This document shows positions 8,790 through 17,150 of a DNA stretch of 64,000 bases, piece by piece (the stretch's first letter is position 1; every line of letters starts with the position of its first letter). Origin of the DNA: Actinomadura macra NBRC 14102 (GTDB taxonomy: Bacteria; Actinomycetota; Actinomycetes; Streptosporangiales; Streptosporangiaceae); the NCBI RefSeq assembly GCF_001552215.1, contig NZ_BCQT01000018.1, forward strand, positions 310,001 to 374,000, given 5' to 3'. Below the pieces are notes generated by a model that made no database searches, had not been told where the DNA came from, and saw nothing but the letters and a program-made list of their open reading frames with translations. The translations under genes and the position numbers were made by a program.

Positions 8790-10616
8790 ATGCACGACGA
8801 CCGTGCCTGGGACGTGGACGGCGCGTTCCGGGTCAGCCCGTTCAACATCCGGCCCGAGCTCCACGAGGGGTACGACTGGCCCGACCCGTTCACCCTCATC
8901 GACAGCACCCTGCGCAAGACGCTGTTCACGGCCGGCACCGTTACCAGCATCGACGGGTTCCTGCGCATCGCCGAACAGCTCGCGCTGGCCGGGGTGCGGC
9001 ACGAATGCCTGAACGTCGACTGGACCGGCGCCACCACGCCGCCCGAACGCCAGCTCGAACTGGTCCGGGCGATCGGCTCCCGCGACTTCGGGTTCAGCCT
9101 GAACGTGTTCGCCGACACGCTGCTGTCCGACGGGGTGCACGCCCCGCCGGTCGGCATGCGCGAGACCGCCGAGCTGCTCGTCGACCTCGGCGCCGACACC
9201 CTGGCCCCGGGGATCGTCCCGGCGGCCGACGCGGACGCCCGCGCCCGTCAGATGGACGAGCTGGAGGCGCTCTTCGACGTGGCCCGCGGCCTGGGCGTGG
9301 GGGTGACGATCACCGTGGCGCAGGTGGGCCTGCGCGACCTGGACGAGATGGTGTCCGCGGCCAACCGCGCGATCGAACTCGGAGCCCTGCGGATCGACCT
9401 GATGGACTCGGTGAGCAGCCTCGGCCCGGAGGCGATGAAGTCGTTCGTCCGGGCGTTCCGCGACGGGCTGGTGGCCCCCGTGCCGCTGACCATGCACACC
9501 CACGACGACTTCGGCCTCGCCACGGCCTGCACCATCGCGGCCGCGACGGCGGGCGCGTCCCCCGACGTCGCCGCCGGCGGCGTGTCGTACCGGTGCGGCT
9601 TCGCGGCGATGGAGGAGGTGACGCTCGCCCTTGAGACCCTCTACGGCGTGCGCACCGGCATCGACCTGTCGGCGCTCACCCGGCTCGCGCGGACGGTGGC
9701 CGAGGAGTCGGGCCTGCCCATCCCGCCGCTCAAGCCGGTCGTCGGACGGTACGCCTACCTGCGCCACATGCCCCGCGACGTCGCCGCCGCGCTGCGCGAC
9801 GGGCCGGACGCCTTCCCGCCGCCCTCGTCCTGTGTGGCCCCCGAGATGGTCGGCGGGCGGCTGGAGTGGGTGTGGGACAGCCTCGGCACCGACGACATGG
9901 CCGCGGCTCTGGCGCAGGCCCGCGGCGAGACGCTCAGCGCCGAGGAGACGACCGCCGTCCGGCGGGCCCTCGACGCGGCGGTGGCCGCCATCGAGCGGTA
10001 CCCGCGGTGGCTGGAGCCCGAGCGCGTGACCGAGATCGTCGACCAGACGCTCGCCGACCTGCGCGGCCGGGGGACCGTGGTCCCGACCGGCATGACCGAG
10101 CCCGCCGTCGAGGCCGGGGTGGCGGCGTTCGACGCGCTCGACGCACGCCGGGCCGCCGAGCTGGCGTACGCCTGCTGTTGCTGGGCGCCGTGGGCGGACC
10201 GCCTGACCACCGGCCGGCCGTACCGCACCTGGGACGCTCTGGACGAGGCTGCCTGCAAGGGCCTGGCATCCCTGGACGAGGACTCGCTCGCGACGCTCAT
10301 CGACAAGCACCCGCCGATCGGAACCGACACGGGAAACGCGGACCTCGCGGCGACCTTCTCCACGCTCGAACAGTCCTCGCTCGGGACGTCCCCTACGGTG
10401 CAGCGCGAGATGGCCCGCCTCAACGACGACTACCGGGCCCGCTTCGGGTTCACCTACCTGGTCGCCTCCGAGGGGCGCAGCGGCGACGATCTCGTCGCGG
10501 ACATTCGGCGGCGCATGGAGAACTCCCGGTCGCAGGAGCTGTCCGTGGCCCGCGCGGAACTGACCGCGATCGTCCGAACACGGCTCCGCCGCACGGCCGC
10601 GGTAACCGCCCCCTGA
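8790..10616 (+). CDS. Fusion protein: HMG-CoA lyase/LeuA-like TIM barrel + OHCU decarboxylase domain
   Basis: A 608-residue protein. Residues about 30-420 resemble DRE-TIM metallolyases: IDSTLRKTLF matches the D-x-TLRDGxQ strand, but the metal-binding Asp is Lys; MHTHDDFGLA keeps the HxH pair. Residues about 433-608 match 2-oxo-4-hydroxy-4-carboxy-5-ureidoimidazoline (OHCU) decarboxylase: KHPPIG with the catalytic His (about 506), a TLEQ Glu (about 526), LNDDYRARFGF, ASEGRS, and a helix ending RLRR. OHCU decarboxylase works in urate breakdown. ATG 8790 has TGGAG eight bases before it; ATG 8766 is an alternative. The gene ends the transporter operon. The fusion implies consecutive C-C cleavage and decarboxylation on one substrate, which is inference. 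Confidence 0.8.
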   Translation: MHDDRAWDVDGAFRVSPFNIRPELHEGYDWPDPFTLIDSTLRKTLFTAGTVTSIDGFLRIAEQLALAGVRHECLNVDWTGATTPPERQLELVRAIGSRDFGFSLNVFADTLLSDGVHAPPVGMRETAELLVDLGADTLAPGIVPAADADARARQMDELEALFDVARGLGVGVTITVAQVGLRDLDEMVSAANRAIELGALRIDLMDSVSSLGPEAMKSFVRAFRDGLVAPVPLTMHTHDDFGLATACTIAAATAGASPDVAAGGVSYRCGFAAMEEVTLALETLYGVRTGIDLSALTRLARTVAEESGLPIPPLKPVVGRYAYLRHMPRDVAAALRDGPDAFPPPSSCVAPEMVGGRLEWVWDSLGTDDMAAALAQARGETLSAEETTAVRRALDAAVAAIERYPRWLEPERVTEIVDQTLADLRGRGTVVPTGMTEPAVEAGVAAFDALDARRAAELAYACCCWAPWADRLTTGRPYRTWDALDEAACKGLASLDEDSLATLIDKHPPIGTDTGNADLAATFSTLEQSSLGTSPTVQREMARLNDDYRARFGFTYLVASEGRSGDDLVADIRRRMENSRSQELSVARAELTAIVRTRLRRTAAVTAP

Positions 10617-10646
10617 CCCCGCCGCTCCGGGGCGCGGGTTCACGGG

Positions 10647-11411
10647 TCATTTCGCGGACGGGCGGCCGGCGATCAGGTCGCCGACCACGGTGCCGAGCCG
10701 CTCGATGGGGCGCCGGTACCGGCGTTCACGGGCCTGGGCGCGGCGCTCCTTGCGGGAACCCGCGGGGTAGCGGCGGCGGGCCCAGAGCGAGTCGGGGCGG
10801 GCGAGCCGGACGGCGCCGACGAGCGCCAGTATCCCGATGAAGAGCCCGATCAAGCCCGTCCAGATCTTTCCCTTGAGAAGGGCCACCACGGACACGCACA
10901 GGTCGAACAGGAGTACGAAGACGATGTTCCACAAGCCGCCGCCGGAGGATCCCCCTTCTTCGACGAGATCGTCCACCCCGAGCGGCCGAAGGCCCAGCAG
11001 CAGCAACCCGCAGAGCGCGACCATGATGAACACGACCTCGACCGATAGCCTGCCCTGCTCGCTCCAGTAGACGTCCTCCAGGTGCAGTACCAGGGCGAAC
11101 TCGTCCAGGACCAGGGCCGTGCCCACCCCGAAGAGAGCGGCGGTGGCCGCTGCCCAGCCGGACGATCCGTCGGTGACGGCCAGGCCGCCGACGCCCCCCA
11201 CGCACATGAACACCAGGCCGAACACCACGTGATGGACATGCCGGCCTCCGGGCGCGACGTTGCCCGGCCACCAGCGCACCTGCCGGCGGATCATCCGCAC
11301 GCTGAACCGGATGAACACGAACCCGGCGATGAACGCGACGAAGAAGCAGAACAACCTGAGCCGACCGGTGTCGGCGATTTCTCGTGCGAACCACTGCCCC
11401 ACGTTCAGCAC
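10647..11411 (-). CDS. Polytopic membrane protein of unknown function
   Basis: About 254 residues with roughly five to six hydrophobic segments. A HVHHVVFG motif lies in the N-terminal third and EFALVLHLEDVYW in a loop, which place His, Glu and Asp residues near the membrane. The last 50 residues are strongly basic (RKERRAQARERRYRR) and cytoplasmic. I do not recognise a family with certainty. The frame continues upstream to 11705, but that would overlap the XRE/NB-ARC gene and gives an unlikely peptide, so GTG 11411 (or GTG 11402) is preferred. It lies downstream of and in the same direction as the regulator at 11474. Confidence 0.65.
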   Translation of the reverse strand: MLNVGQWFAREIADTGRLRLFCFFVAFIAGFVFIRFSVRMIRRQVRWWPGNVAPGGRHVHHVVFGLVFMCVGGVGGLAVTDGSSGWAAATAALFGVGTALVLDEFALVLHLEDVYWSEQGRLSVEVVFIMVALCGLLLLGLRPLGVDDLVEEGGSSGGGLWNIVFVLLFDLCVSVVALLKGKIWTGLIGLFIGILALVGAVRLARPDSLWARRRYPAGSRKERRAQARERRYRRPIERLGTVVGDLIAGRPSAK

Positions 11412-11473
11412 CCCCCGGGGGGATACCTTCCCTGCCCTGACCCCCTGCCACCTCCGCGTTTCCGGGTCGGGGG

Positions 11474-12763
11474 TCAGCGGCAGTCGTGGGTGAGGGCGCG
11501 ATCGATCCAGGGGGTCCGCCTCATCGACGTGCCGGTGCGGCCGTTCGGGGACGGCCGCTCGCCGACCATGGTGACGATCTCGCGGACGTAGCCGAGCAGC
11601 CGGTAGGAGTAGCGCGGCCCGCGCTGCACCTGGACCAGTGACGAGTCGACCAGAGTGGACAGCCGGCCGACGAGGTCGGGGATGGGCGCGTCCCCCCGGT
11701 CGCACACGCTTTCGGCGTCTTCGATGGTGAACACGCCGCTGAGTGCCGCGAGCCGGTGGAGCACCGCCCGGGATTCCTCTTCCAGCAGGTCATAGCTCCA
11801 TTCGACGCTGTTGGTGAGAGTGCGCTGGTGGGGCAGGCCGGTCGGCCTGGTCTGATCGATGATCTGGGAGATGGTCTCGTCCCGGAGCAGCCTGGCCAGG
11901 GAGATCGACCGCAGCCGCATGGCGGCCAGCTCGATGGCGAACGGGATGCCGTCGAGCCGCTCGCACAGTCTCCGGATGGGGCCGAGCTGGCCGGTGAGGT
12001 CGAGGGTGGGGCAGGCGGACCGGGCCCGGCGCAGGAACAGCTCCACCGCGTCGGGCCGCTCGTCGCCGGTGACCGCGAGTGGCGTGACCTCCCACGAGCA
12101 GGCGAAGGGCGCCGATATCGGGCGCCGCGAGGTGACGACCAGGCTGAGCCCCGGGCATCCGGCCAGCAGCGGCCGGGCCAGCTCGGTCAGCGTCTCGGTC
12201 ACATGCTCGGCATTGTCGATGACCAGCAGCATCCGCCGGTCGTCCTTCCCCGTGGACTCGGGCGCAGGCCCGATGGCGGTCTGGACGGCGTGCCACAGCT
12301 CGTTCAGGCTGCAGTCGGGCGCCTTCCTCTCCGGTGGCAGATCGCCCACCTCGAGGATCGCGACGCCGTCGCGGAAGGCCGCGGACGCCTGGTCCGCGGC
12401 CGCCAGCGCCAGCCTGGTCTTCCCCACGCCGCCCGGCCCCGTGAGGACGACGCATCTCTCGTGCCAGAGCAGTTCGTTGATCTGACGGAGGTCGGCTGCG
12501 CGACCGACGAGCGGCTCGGCGTCACCGCGGGGTCCGGCCCACGGCCCCGGCCGGTCCCGCGCCCATTCGGTCGCGCCCGCGGCGGTGAAAGCGGCGAGCA
12601 GCAGCTCAATCGACGCACGCCGAGGGTTCTTGATCAGACCTCTCTCCAGATTCCTGATGGTGCGTACGCTGACCGTCGACCGTTCCGCCAGTTCCTCCTG
12701 AGACCATCCGGCGTTCCGACGCTGAGTGACAAGATATTCACTAAGACTGCTTTCGTGTATCAA
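11474..12763 (-). CDS. XRE-family HTH regulator with NB-ARC ATPase domain
   Basis: A 429-residue protein. Residues about 8-65 form an XRE helix-turn-helix (QRRNAGWSQEELAERSTVSVRTIRNLERG). From about residue 85 an AP-ATPase/NB-ARC module follows, with Walker A TGPGGVGKTRLA, Walker B LLVIDNAEHV, the TSR sensor (VVTSRRPI) and a RLDGIPFAIELAA GLPL-like motif. A short winged-helix region ends it. The long TPR region usual in AfsR-like STAND regulators is absent, so this is a short version. Such proteins sense unknown signals and control nearby genes; the lipopeptide genes starting at 13016 are the obvious candidates, but no binding site is visible. Confidence 0.85.
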   Translation of the reverse strand: MIHESSLSEYLVTQRRNAGWSQEELAERSTVSVRTIRNLERGLIKNPRRASIELLLAAFTAAGATEWARDRPGPWAGPRGDAEPLVGRAADLRQINELLWHERCVVLTGPGGVGKTRLALAAADQASAAFRDGVAILEVGDLPPERKAPDCSLNELWHAVQTAIGPAPESTGKDDRRMLLVIDNAEHVTETLTELARPLLAGCPGLSLVVTSRRPISAPFACSWEVTPLAVTGDERPDAVELFLRRARSACPTLDLTGQLGPIRRLCERLDGIPFAIELAAMRLRSISLARLLRDETISQIIDQTRPTGLPHQRTLTNSVEWSYDLLEEESRAVLHRLAALSGVFTIEDAESVCDRGDAPIPDLVGRLSTLVDSSLVQVQRGPRYSYRLLGYVREIVTMVGERPSPNGRTGTSMRRTPWIDRALTHDCR

Positions 12764-13015
12764 GGAAGAGCGCCCCCTTAGCTATCGCCGCTTCCTATTC
12801 GTCGGGAATGCTCGGGTGGATGGGTGCTGTGCGCCGTCGATGCGCATCTGTAGAAGAAGATAGGGCTGCGGGTTACAGGTGATGTCCTTTCACGCTGTGT
12901 AGTCCTGCCTGGAAATTCGCAATTCGGCCGCGTTGATCCCCGCGGCGGCGGGGCGGATCGGACGGGGCGCCGTCCACATGTGGTCGGCGCCGCCCAGGTC
13001 CGCCGAAGCGGCCCG

Positions 13016-14035
13016 CTACAGCACGATCCTGCCGCCCGGCCGCGTGCTGTCGCCCGCCCACCGGCGCCTGCCCCGGCTGACGATGAGTTTGCGCAGCCAC
13101 CGGTCGGTGCCGTCGTACCGCGCGGTGAAGGACTCGCGTGCGTGCGCCGCGATGTGGTTGTCCAGTACCAGCAGGGTGCCCTGGTCAAGGACGACGGGCC
13201 GCCGGACGCGTTCCAGTTCGGCATGCAAGGCGTCCAGGGCCCTTTCGGCAGCGGGATCGTCCCCCGCGCAGCTCATGTACGGCGCGTCCAGCCGGATGTA
13301 CGGGTTGGACGGCGAACCGAAGAGCACCGGAACCGGGCGCGGCCGGTCGCGCGCCTCAAGCGCGCGCAGCAACGCCGGGTCGTCGGGGGCCCGCAGTTCG
13401 AGCTGCCTGATGTGCTCCTCGTCCGGGACGATGTGGAACCGGGCCTCCGCCAGGAGCCGGCGGTGCTCGTCGTCGAGCGACACATCGCGTGCCGAGGAGA
13501 TGTAGGTGGGGATGCGCTCCTCGTTGCGGATACCGAAGAGGAGCAGGTAGTCGCAGGAGTCCGGGCGGAAGGCGTCGTCGGTGTGGAAAAGGAGGAACGC
13601 CTCGCTGCCGTGCCCGCTCATCCGCTGCTCGTCCCCCTTCACCGGGAAGACGTCCTGGAGCAGGCGGCCGAACTGGAGCGTCGCCCAGGAGAACGGCTCG
13701 CCCAGCGCCAGGCCGCACAGCGCCATGTAGAGGTCGGACTCGATCGTCGAGCCGTATCCCTCGGGGCGTTCCCAGTGCTCCGGGGTGGGGCCGGCGACCG
13801 CGTCGTCGACCGGGAATCCGTGCACCAGGCAGGCCGCCGACGGTTCGTTGCGCCGGAAGTCGTCGAGGAGACGCCGGAGGTTGCCCGGCAGCAGGGACGG
13901 CCCGTCCCAGTGCCGCTCATAGAACTCGGGCTCGACGGGCGAGAGCGCGCTCGCCCGCAGCCCGGCCAGAGCAGCCCGCAGGTCGGTCACTTCCTGGGGG
14001 TTCAACGTGTACTCGAGTGTCGGTGACATGGTCAT
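13016..14035 (-). CDS. Fe(II)/2-oxoglutarate-dependent amino-acid hydroxylase (VioC/AsnO-like)
   Basis: A 339-residue enzyme of the clavaminate-synthase-like group. The facial triad is readable as H151-x-D153 (FHTDDAF) and H298 (DNHIAAHARESF), followed by RYDGTDRWLRK, whose Arg is expected to bind 2-oxoglutarate. The spacing and flanking sequence resemble arginine, asparagine and lysine beta-hydroxylases of peptide antibiotic pathways, such as VioC of viomycin (HTEDAF there). The enzyme probably hydroxylates a free amino acid before NRPS activation. It is the last gene of a three-gene minus-strand set with an SDR and a methyltransferase. Arginine as substrate is inferred from family resemblance and from the binding pocket of the first A domain of the facing NRPS. 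Confidence 0.87.
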   Translation of the reverse strand: MTMSPTLEYTLNPQEVTDLRAALAGLRASALSPVEPEFYERHWDGPSLLPGNLRRLLDDFRRNEPSAACLVHGFPVDDAVAGPTPEHWERPEGYGSTIESDLYMALCGLALGEPFSWATLQFGRLLQDVFPVKGDEQRMSGHGSEAFLLFHTDDAFRPDSCDYLLLFGIRNEERIPTYISSARDVSLDDEHRRLLAEARFHIVPDEEHIRQLELRAPDDPALLRALEARDRPRPVPVLFGSPSNPYIRLDAPYMSCAGDDPAAERALDALHAELERVRRPVVLDQGTLLVLDNHIAAHARESFTARYDGTDRWLRKLIVSRGRRRWAGDSTRPGGRIVL

Positions 14036-14047
14036 CGCTTCTGTCCG

Positions 14048-14857
14048 TTATCGGAGTGATGGGTCGAGTCGTCCGCGTGGGTCACGCCGGGCCGTGCCCG
14101 CCGGCGGGGATTCCGCGCGCCCGGTGCCGCCGGTGCCGTGGTCGGACGTCGTGCCGCCGGCGATCTCGCCGCCGTCGAGGACGAGCTCCTGGCCCGTCAT
14201 GTAGCGCGCCTCGGGGGAGGCCAGGTAGAAGAAGGCGTCCGCGATCTCTTCGGGGGCGGCGTGCCGGCGCGACGGGATGCGCGCGTCGATGTCCGCCAGC
14301 ATCTCCGGCGTGTACTCCGCGAGCTGCATCGGGGTCAGCACCGCACCGGGGGTCACGCAGGCCGCGCGGACCGTCGGGCTCAGCTCCAGCGCGAAGGTGC
14401 GGCACAGCGCCGCGATGCCGGCCTTCGCCGCGTTGTAGTCGGCGTAGTACGGGAATCCGCGGTGGCCGTTGATCGACCCGGTCGCCAGCAGCACGCCGCC
14501 GCTCGCGGACATCATGGAGCGGGCGGCGCAGCGCCACATCCCGAGGACCCCGAGCAGGTTGACGTCGATCACGCGGCGCGCGTCGGTCTCGGTGAGTTCG
14601 AGCACACCGTGCGGGACGCTGATACCGGCGTTCGCGATCGCCACGTCGATCCGCTCCCGCTCGCGGTGGACGATGGCGAAGGCCGCCTCCACCGCAGTCC
14701 AGTCGGCGACGTCCGCCTCCAGCCACATGATGCCTTCCGCCCGTCCCTCCGGCGGCCGGACGTCGAGGTTGTAGACATGGTCGCCCGCGCGTCGGAACCG
14801 CTCCGCGGTCGCCTGCCCGATGCCCCGCGACGCCCCCGAGATGACGATCGTCCGCAT
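14048..14857 (-). CDS. Short-chain dehydrogenase/reductase
   Basis: A 269-residue SDR. It has the nucleotide-binding GASRGIG at residues 8-14, LEADVAD, NAG (IANAGIS), the catalytic Ser in GSING, and Y-x-x-x-K (YADYNAAK), then a typical GAVLTP loop and an RYMTGQELVLDGG C-terminal segment. The last 35 residues are a Gly/Arg/Pro-rich extension beyond the usual fold end. It sits 12 bases upstream of the oxygenase gene in transcription order and is likely co-transcribed with it. It may oxidise or reduce the hydroxyl or keto group of the tailored amino acid, but the substrate cannot be read from the sequence. Confidence 0.9.
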   Translation of the reverse strand: MRTIVISGASRGIGQATAERFRRAGDHVYNLDVRPPEGRAEGIMWLEADVADWTAVEAAFAIVHRERERIDVAIANAGISVPHGVLELTETDARRVIDVNLLGVLGMWRCAARSMMSASGGVLLATGSINGHRGFPYYADYNAAKAGIAALCRTFALELSPTVRAACVTPGAVLTPMQLAEYTPEMLADIDARIPSRRHAAPEEIADAFFYLASPEARYMTGQELVLDGGEIAGGTTSDHGTGGTGRAESPPAGTARRDPRGRLDPSLR

Positions 14858-14889
14858 GCTTGATGTCCCATCAGGTCATGCCCGTCCCG

Positions 14890-15924
14890 TCAGGGGCGGG
14901 CGAGGAGGAAGCCGATCTCGAAGCCGGTGGAGTCGACGCGGGGATCGGTGGTGGCGCGCGTGGCGGTCAGGCCGGCCCGGGTGAACAGCCGGCTCCACCA
15001 GTCGCCGGTCTCCAGGCGCTGCTCGGTGATGGTGTGGATGAGGAAATACGGGTTGTAGAAGGCCTGTGCCATTCCATGCGTCCCCATGAGCGGGGAGGTG
15101 GGCTGGTGGTCCATTTCCACGACGACCCAGCGCGTGCTGGGAAAGGCGTCGAAGGTCGCGGTCAGCAGGTCCAGGACGGCCTGTTCGCCGTCCTGTTCGA
15201 GCATCTCCTGCAGGACGAAGGCCGTCATGAAGGCCGTGCCCCGCCCACCGTCCGGCAGGTCGAGCTTGGCGACGTCGGCGGCAGTGGCCGTCACGAAATC
15301 CAGACGTTCGGTGAGGCCGTGCTCGGTTCGCAGTTCCAGAGCGCGCTCCACGCTGGCCGGGTTCGGCTCGACACCGATGCCCCGGAGCCCGGGACGGCGG
15401 TCGAGGATCTCGATCAGGAAGGCGCCGTCGCCGCAGCCGAGGTCCACCAGCGTGCTGGGGTCGGTGCCGGCGGTGTCGAGAAGGTGCAGGGCGAGCGGCA
15501 GCGTGTCGGTCACGCCGATGCCGCAACTGCCCGCACCCACCTGGAGCGTGTCGCGGTCGGCGTACCCGGCGCCGGCCCTCAGCACGTCGCTGAGCTGCTG
15601 GAACGTGATGCCGTAGCCGCCCACGAGCATCTGGTACCAGGGCGCGAAGGTGGGCAGCCCCCGGCCCTTGCCGGTCAGCGTCCAGCCCTCGTCGTCGAGC
15701 ACGTAGTTCTCGTTCTCCAGGTAGGTCAGCAGCGCTCCGAGGCGGCGGGCGTCGAGGCCGAGACGGTAGGCGAGCGAGATCGTGTCCGTCCCCGGCTCCT
15801 CGGCGAGCGCGGCGAAGACGCCGAGCTGCAGGGAGTGATGCAGGACGTTCGCGAGGAAGAACTGCCGGATCGGCTGGATGTGCTCGATCGCGCGGCGTTC
15901 GTAGTCAGGTGGTGGTCTCTTCAT
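14890..15924 (-). CDS. Class I SAM-dependent methyltransferase (possibly 2-keto-acid C-methyltransferase)
   Basis: A 344-residue methyltransferase. The first ~120 residues are a helical dimerisation/winged-helix-like region (IQPIRQFFLANVLHH...LGVFAAL). The Rossmann domain has motif I LVDLGCGDGAFL, an acidic residue after strand 2 (GIGVEPNP), and TAFVLQEML. ATG 15924 is chosen because GGGAGG lies eight bases before it; upstream in-frame starts lack this. The architecture resembles O- and C-methyltransferases of natural-product pathways and the MrsA-type 2-ketoarginine methyltransferase. With the divergent HisC-like aminotransferase it could make a beta-methyl amino acid through the keto acid. 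This is a hypothesis. Confidence 0.83.
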   Translation of the reverse strand: MKRPPPDYERRAIEHIQPIRQFFLANVLHHSLQLGVFAALAEEPGTDTISLAYRLGLDARRLGALLTYLENENYVLDDEGWTLTGKGRGLPTFAPWYQMLVGGYGITFQQLSDVLRAGAGYADRDTLQVGAGSCGIGVTDTLPLALHLLDTAGTDPSTLVDLGCGDGAFLIEILDRRPGLRGIGVEPNPASVERALELRTEHGLTERLDFVTATAADVAKLDLPDGGRGTAFMTAFVLQEMLEQDGEQAVLDLLTATFDAFPSTRWVVVEMDHQPTSPLMGTHGMAQAFYNPYFLIHTITEQRLETGDWWSRLFTRAGLTATRATTDPRVDSTGFEIGFLLARP

Positions 15925-16139
15925 GGCGTGCGCCTCCCGTTTGGATTTCCCGACCTTTTCGGGACCGTGGGTGAATCGGAATGCTGCCAGCAGTGGTTCG
16001 GGCACTCCAAGGCAGGAATGCGGCAATTCCCGGCTGCGGGGAAGGCAATTCTCCCGGCGTGAACTGCCGCGCTCTTGCCTGGATTCCGCACTCCGCGGCG
16101 GCCAGTCTTCAGTGGACGTCGATATGGCAGGAGGCCGAT
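15925..16139. other. Divergent promoter region between methyltransferase and aminotransferase-NRPS operon
   Basis: About 215 bases between divergent starts. It should carry the promoters for the minus-strand tailoring genes and for the plus-strand NRPS operon. It is less GC-rich than its surroundings near 15930-16020, but no clear -35/-10 pair or operator was identified by eye. Confidence 0.5.
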
Positions 16140-17150
16140 GTGGTCGCGCTGGACGGATCGGGAGCCGACGTGCTCTGGCTGGACTGGAACGAGAGTCCGC
16201 TCGGGCCCCCGCGGGCCGCGGTGCGCCGTGTGGTCGCGGCCGCGCAGCGGCTGCACGAGTACCCGCGCCACCTGCTGGAGGAGGTCACCGGGCTGGCGGC
16301 CGGCCGGTTGGGCGTCGCGCCGTCCCAGGTCCTGCTGACCTCGGGCGTGGACGAGGCCCTCGACATCGCGATGACGCTCGTGGACCGCGGCTGGGCGGTC
16401 GAGCCGGGGTTCGACTTCAACGCGCGGGTGGTGGCCAGCGGCAAGCCCTTCCATCCCATTCCGCTGGGGCCGGACTGGCAGCCGGTGGGGCGGCACGACA
16501 TCGGCGCGAGGGACGCGGTGTTCCTCGCTCAGCCCGGCAATCCGACCGGGAACCTGATCGAGCAGCGCTGGATCGACGAGGTCCGCGCCGTCGCCGGCTT
16601 CTACTTCCAGGACGAGACCTACCAGGAATTCTGCTCGGCGCCGAGCATTCTGGCGGGAGAGCTCGACGCGAACGTCCTGGTCTACCGCAGTTTCGCCAAG
16701 GCGTGGGGGCTCGCCGGGATCCGGGTGGGCTGCCTGGTCGGGGACGCCGACCTCATCGCCAGGCTTGCTCCGCTGCGCCGGTTCATGCCCATCGACGCGA
16801 TCAGCCTGAGCGCGGCGGCCGGGGTGCTGGAGGAGCCCGGCTTCGTCGAGACGCTGACCTCGCACGTGCGCCGCGAGCGGCCCGCGCTCGTCGCGCTGCT
16901 GCGTGACAGCGGCATGTTCCTGGACGTCCGCGACACCGAGACCAACTTCGTGATCGCCCGGGTGGCGACGGGCCGGGCCGAGGCGCTCGTCGCGGCGCTG
17001 GCGGGTCATGGGATCCGGGTCAAGTCCTGCGACTTCTTCGGCCTGGACGACTGGATCAGGATCGGGGTCGGCACCGCCGAGGGGCACCGCCGTCTCGCCG
17101 AGAGCCTGGCACGGCTGCGTTCGCCGAGCCTGATGGGAGCCCACGAGTGA
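16140..17150 (+). CDS. PLP-dependent aminotransferase, class I/II, HisC-like
   Basis: A 336-residue fold-type I aminotransferase. It begins with the HisC-like LDWNESPLGPP, followed by HEYP, TSGVDEALD, the QPGNPTGN loop, DETYQEF with the PLP-binding Asp and Tyr, the Schiff-base Lys in FAKAWGLAGIRVG, and a C-terminal Arg region (IRIGVG). GTG 16140 is chosen because AGGAGG precedes it by five bases and the protein then starts where HisC homologues do; the longer frame from ATG 15981 adds an unlikely peptide. The stop overlaps the NRPS start (GTGA), so the two are translationally coupled. A role in making the nonproteinogenic amino acid for the first NRPS module is likely. Confidence 0.85.
   Translation: MVALDGSGADVLWLDWNESPLGPPRAAVRRVVAAAQRLHEYPRHLLEEVTGLAAGRLGVAPSQVLLTSGVDEALDIAMTLVDRGWAVEPGFDFNARVVASGKPFHPIPLGPDWQPVGRHDIGARDAVFLAQPGNPTGNLIEQRWIDEVRAVAGFYFQDETYQEFCSAPSILAGELDANVLVYRSFAKAWGLAGIRVGCLVGDADLIARLAPLRRFMPIDAISLSAAAGVLEEPGFVETLTSHVRRERPALVALLRDSGMFLDVRDTETNFVIARVATGRAEALVAALAGHGIRVKSCDFFGLDDWIRIGVGTAEGHRRLAESLARLRSPSLMGAHE

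Noticed and set aside
10617..10646. Weak GC-rich hairpin between the fusion enzyme and the membrane protein gene
   Set aside because: The stem is only about five base pairs in the 30-base gap, too weak to call a terminator by eye.
11412..11705. Extended start of the membrane protein at 11705
   Set aside because: It would overlap the end of the XRE/NB-ARC gene by over 200 bases and gives a Pro/Arg-rich peptide without homology.
15981..16139. Longer aminotransferase starting at ATG 15981
   Set aside because: The added N-terminal peptide is unlike HisC homologues and has no ribosome binding site, whereas AGGAGG precedes GTG 16140 by five bases.
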